Below, one piece after another: positions 43,523-44,903 of a DNA stretch of 44,903 nucleotides; position 1 is the stretch's first letter, and every line of letters begins with the position of its first letter. Origin of the DNA: an uncultured Alistipes sp. (GTDB lineage: Bacteria; Bacteroidota; Bacteroidia; Bacteroidales; Rikenellaceae); NCBI GenBank assembly GCA_944322375.1, contig CALUOX010000007.1, forward strand, positions 1 to 44,903. Reading direction: 5' to 3'. Made by a program: the position numbers and the translations under genes. The notes under the pieces were generated by a model. The model had not been told where the DNA came from, searched no databases, and saw nothing but the letters and a program-made list of their open reading frames with translations.

Positions 43523-44903
43523 CTATTTTTTGACGACCCATTCGGCCGTGTCGTCCTTCACGTAGCAAAGGAACGTCCCGGAGATGCCGGTCGTATGATC
43601 GGCCAGGAAATAGGTCTCGTCGGGATCGAAGCCCTCCCAGACATAGAGTGTCGTGAGGTGATTGCCGTCGCAGGAGATTCTGCTCAGGTGGTCGATGCCC
43701 GAAAAGTCGAGCGTGCCCGAGAGGTTGCAGTTGCTGCAGAGAATCTGCCAAACTTCGGAGAGCCGGTCGAACTTCAATTCACTCAGTTGCGGGTTGTTGT
43801 TGCACAGAATGCCGCGCAGCCGCGTGCAGGCGTTCACGTCGAGTGTCTGCAGGTTGTTGTTGTTCAGCTCCAGCCAGGCCAGATGGGGCTGGCGGCTCAG
43901 ATCGAGGTGCTCGATGAGGTTGTCGTTGAGCTTCATGTAGAGATAGTCGGTCGTCGTGCCGAAGGCCTTTTCGCCCATGTCGATCTTGCGGATCCGGTTC
44001 TCCTGTCCCAGCAGGTATCCCAGCTCCGTATTGCTGAAGTCGAGCTCTTCGATCTCGTTGCGCGAGCAGTTGAGCCAGATGAGCTTCTGCGAATTTGAGA
44101 GATCCAGCGCCTTCAGACCGTTGTCTTCGCACCACAGCGTATCGATCCGGGGACACATCGTGATGTCCAGCGTCCCGATGGGGTTGTTCGACACGGAGAG
44201 CGTCTTGAGCTGCGTGTTGTTGCTGACGTCGAGCGACGAGAGCCTGTTGCGGGAGCACCGCAGATGGGTCAGGGCCGGGTTATTGCTCAGGTCGAGCTTC
44301 TCGAAGGCGCACTGGCTGCAGTTGAACTGCTCGAGTTTCGGATTGCGGCTCAGGTCGATCGCCGAGATGGGGTCCTTCGCGGCGGAGGTCGTGGCGAAGA
44401 ACGAGGAGTAGGAGACATTCAGAATCCGCAACTCGGGATTCCCCGTTACGTCAAGTTGATCGAAACGGTTGTATTCGGCATCGAGGATCTCCAGCGCCGG
44501 ATTCCGTGTCACGTCCAGCGCGGTCAGATCGTTCCCGCCGCATTTGAGTTTCACCAGGTCGGGACAATGCGTCACGTCCAGTTCGGAGATGCCGTCGTTC
44601 CAGCTGCAGTCCAGCACCTGCAGTTTCGTGTTTTGCGTCACGTCCAGCGCCTGCAGTCCGTTTTCGTAGCAGATCAATGTCTCCAGTTCGGGGCAGTGTG
44701 TCACGTCGAGGGTCTTGAGACTGTTGTATTCGCAGCTCAGGCGTTTGAGGTGCGTGAAGTATTCGATCCCCTTCAGGGACCGGAAGCCCTGCATGGGTAT
44801 GTCGAGCGTTTCGATGGCGGCCGCCTCCGACGCCTGGAGCTTGCCGTCGTCGTTGGTGTCGTAGCGCATCAGAAGGTAGATCTCGAATTGGCCGTCGTCG
44901 AAA
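43523..44903 (-). CDS. leucine-rich-repeat protein (5' end outside the window)
   Basis: The frame is open past the right edge; 459 residues are visible, ending at TAG 43523. The N-terminal visible part has an EF-hand-like loop, DTNDDGKLQASEA. Then come about 17 repeats of 20-22 residues with consensus L-x-x-LDV-(T/S)-x-(N/C)-P-x-L-x-x-L-x-C-x-x-N, for instance LKTLDVTHCPELETLICYEN and LSSLDVSNNTQLKTLSVSNN, one of them lengthened by an alanine/threonine insert (FFATTSAAKDP). A short non-repeat C-terminal cap ends AEWVVKK. Such proteins are usually surface-exposed and mediate binding; the export signal would be beyond the edge. No function is assigned. Confidence 0.85.
   Translation of the reverse strand, partial: FDDGQFEIYLLMRYDTNDDGKLQASEAAAIETLDIPMQGFRSLKGIEYFTHLKRLSCEYNSLKTLDVTHCPELETLICYENGLQALDVTQNTKLQVLDCSWNDGISELDVTHCPDLVKLKCGGNDLTALDVTRNPALEILDAEYNRFDQLDVTGNPELRILNVSYSSFFATTSAAKDPISAIDLSRNPKLEQFNCSQCAFEKLDLSNNPALTHLRCSRNRLSSLDVSNNTQLKTLSVSNNPIGTLDITMCPRIDTLWCEDNGLKALDLSNSQKLIWLNCSRNEIEELDFSNTELGYLLGQENRIRKIDMGEKAFGTTTDYLYMKLNDNLIEHLDLSRQPHLAWLELNNNNLQTLDVNACTRLRGILCNNNPQLSELKFDRLSEVWQILCSNCNLSGTLDFSGIDHLSRISCDGNHLTTLYVWEGFDPDETYFLADHTTGISGTFLCYVKDDTAEWVVKK

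Overview
The window is chromosomal DNA of a GC-rich Bacteroidales bacterium, most likely an Alistipes-like member of the Rikenellaceae (inferred from gene content and family resemblance, not from a search). Supporting signs are promoters of the Bacteroidetes type (TTTG about 19 bases before TAnnTTTG), a str/S10 ribosomal operon with fusA but no tuf, SusC/BtuB-style outer-membrane receptors, BACON and TolB-like lipoproteins, a membrane TPR-AraC regulator, and a BtuG-type surface propeller.

Layout. Bases 1-6100 (minus strand) hold the ribosomal operon rpsL-rpsG-fusA-rpsJ-rplC-rplD-rplW-rplB, cut at the last codons of rplB; a 252-base structured gap separates rpsJ from rplC. Bases 6770-7090 hold tRNA-Ala(GGC) and a displaced copy of its 3' half and terminator. 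Bases 7444-18027 are housekeeping: leuS, a secreted esterase, prfA, menA, a YgiQ-type radical SAM protein, xerD (minus) and prmA. Bases 18347-23688 hold a TPR-AraC regulator, a BACON lipoprotein, recO and a small secreted protein. Bases 23960-26321 hold a porin and a frameshifted TolB-like lipoprotein gene.

Bases 26395-33172 (minus) form a tight five-gene operon: ribulokinase (araB-like), MFS transporter, two tandem FAD-dependent oxidoreductases and a secreted endonuclease/exonuclease/phosphatase-fold protein. araA and araD are absent from the window, so it looks like an uptake-oxidise-phosphorylate route for an unknown polyol or sugar acid; this is the best candidate for an undescribed pathway here. 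An EamA transporter is divergent from it. At 34921 lies a second TolB-like lipoprotein gene, broken by an in-frame stop. A PepSY-like protein and a sensor kinase/response regulator pair (minus) follow; the regulator may be made from a nearly leaderless mRNA.

Bases 39735-43398 form a vitamin B12 uptake operon: cobalamin riboswitch, BtuG-like lipoprotein, BtuB receptor. The window ends inside a minus-strand leucine-rich-repeat protein. Several intergenic regions hold degenerate GGAAC/GGAGTC repeats or long one-stranded purine tracts.
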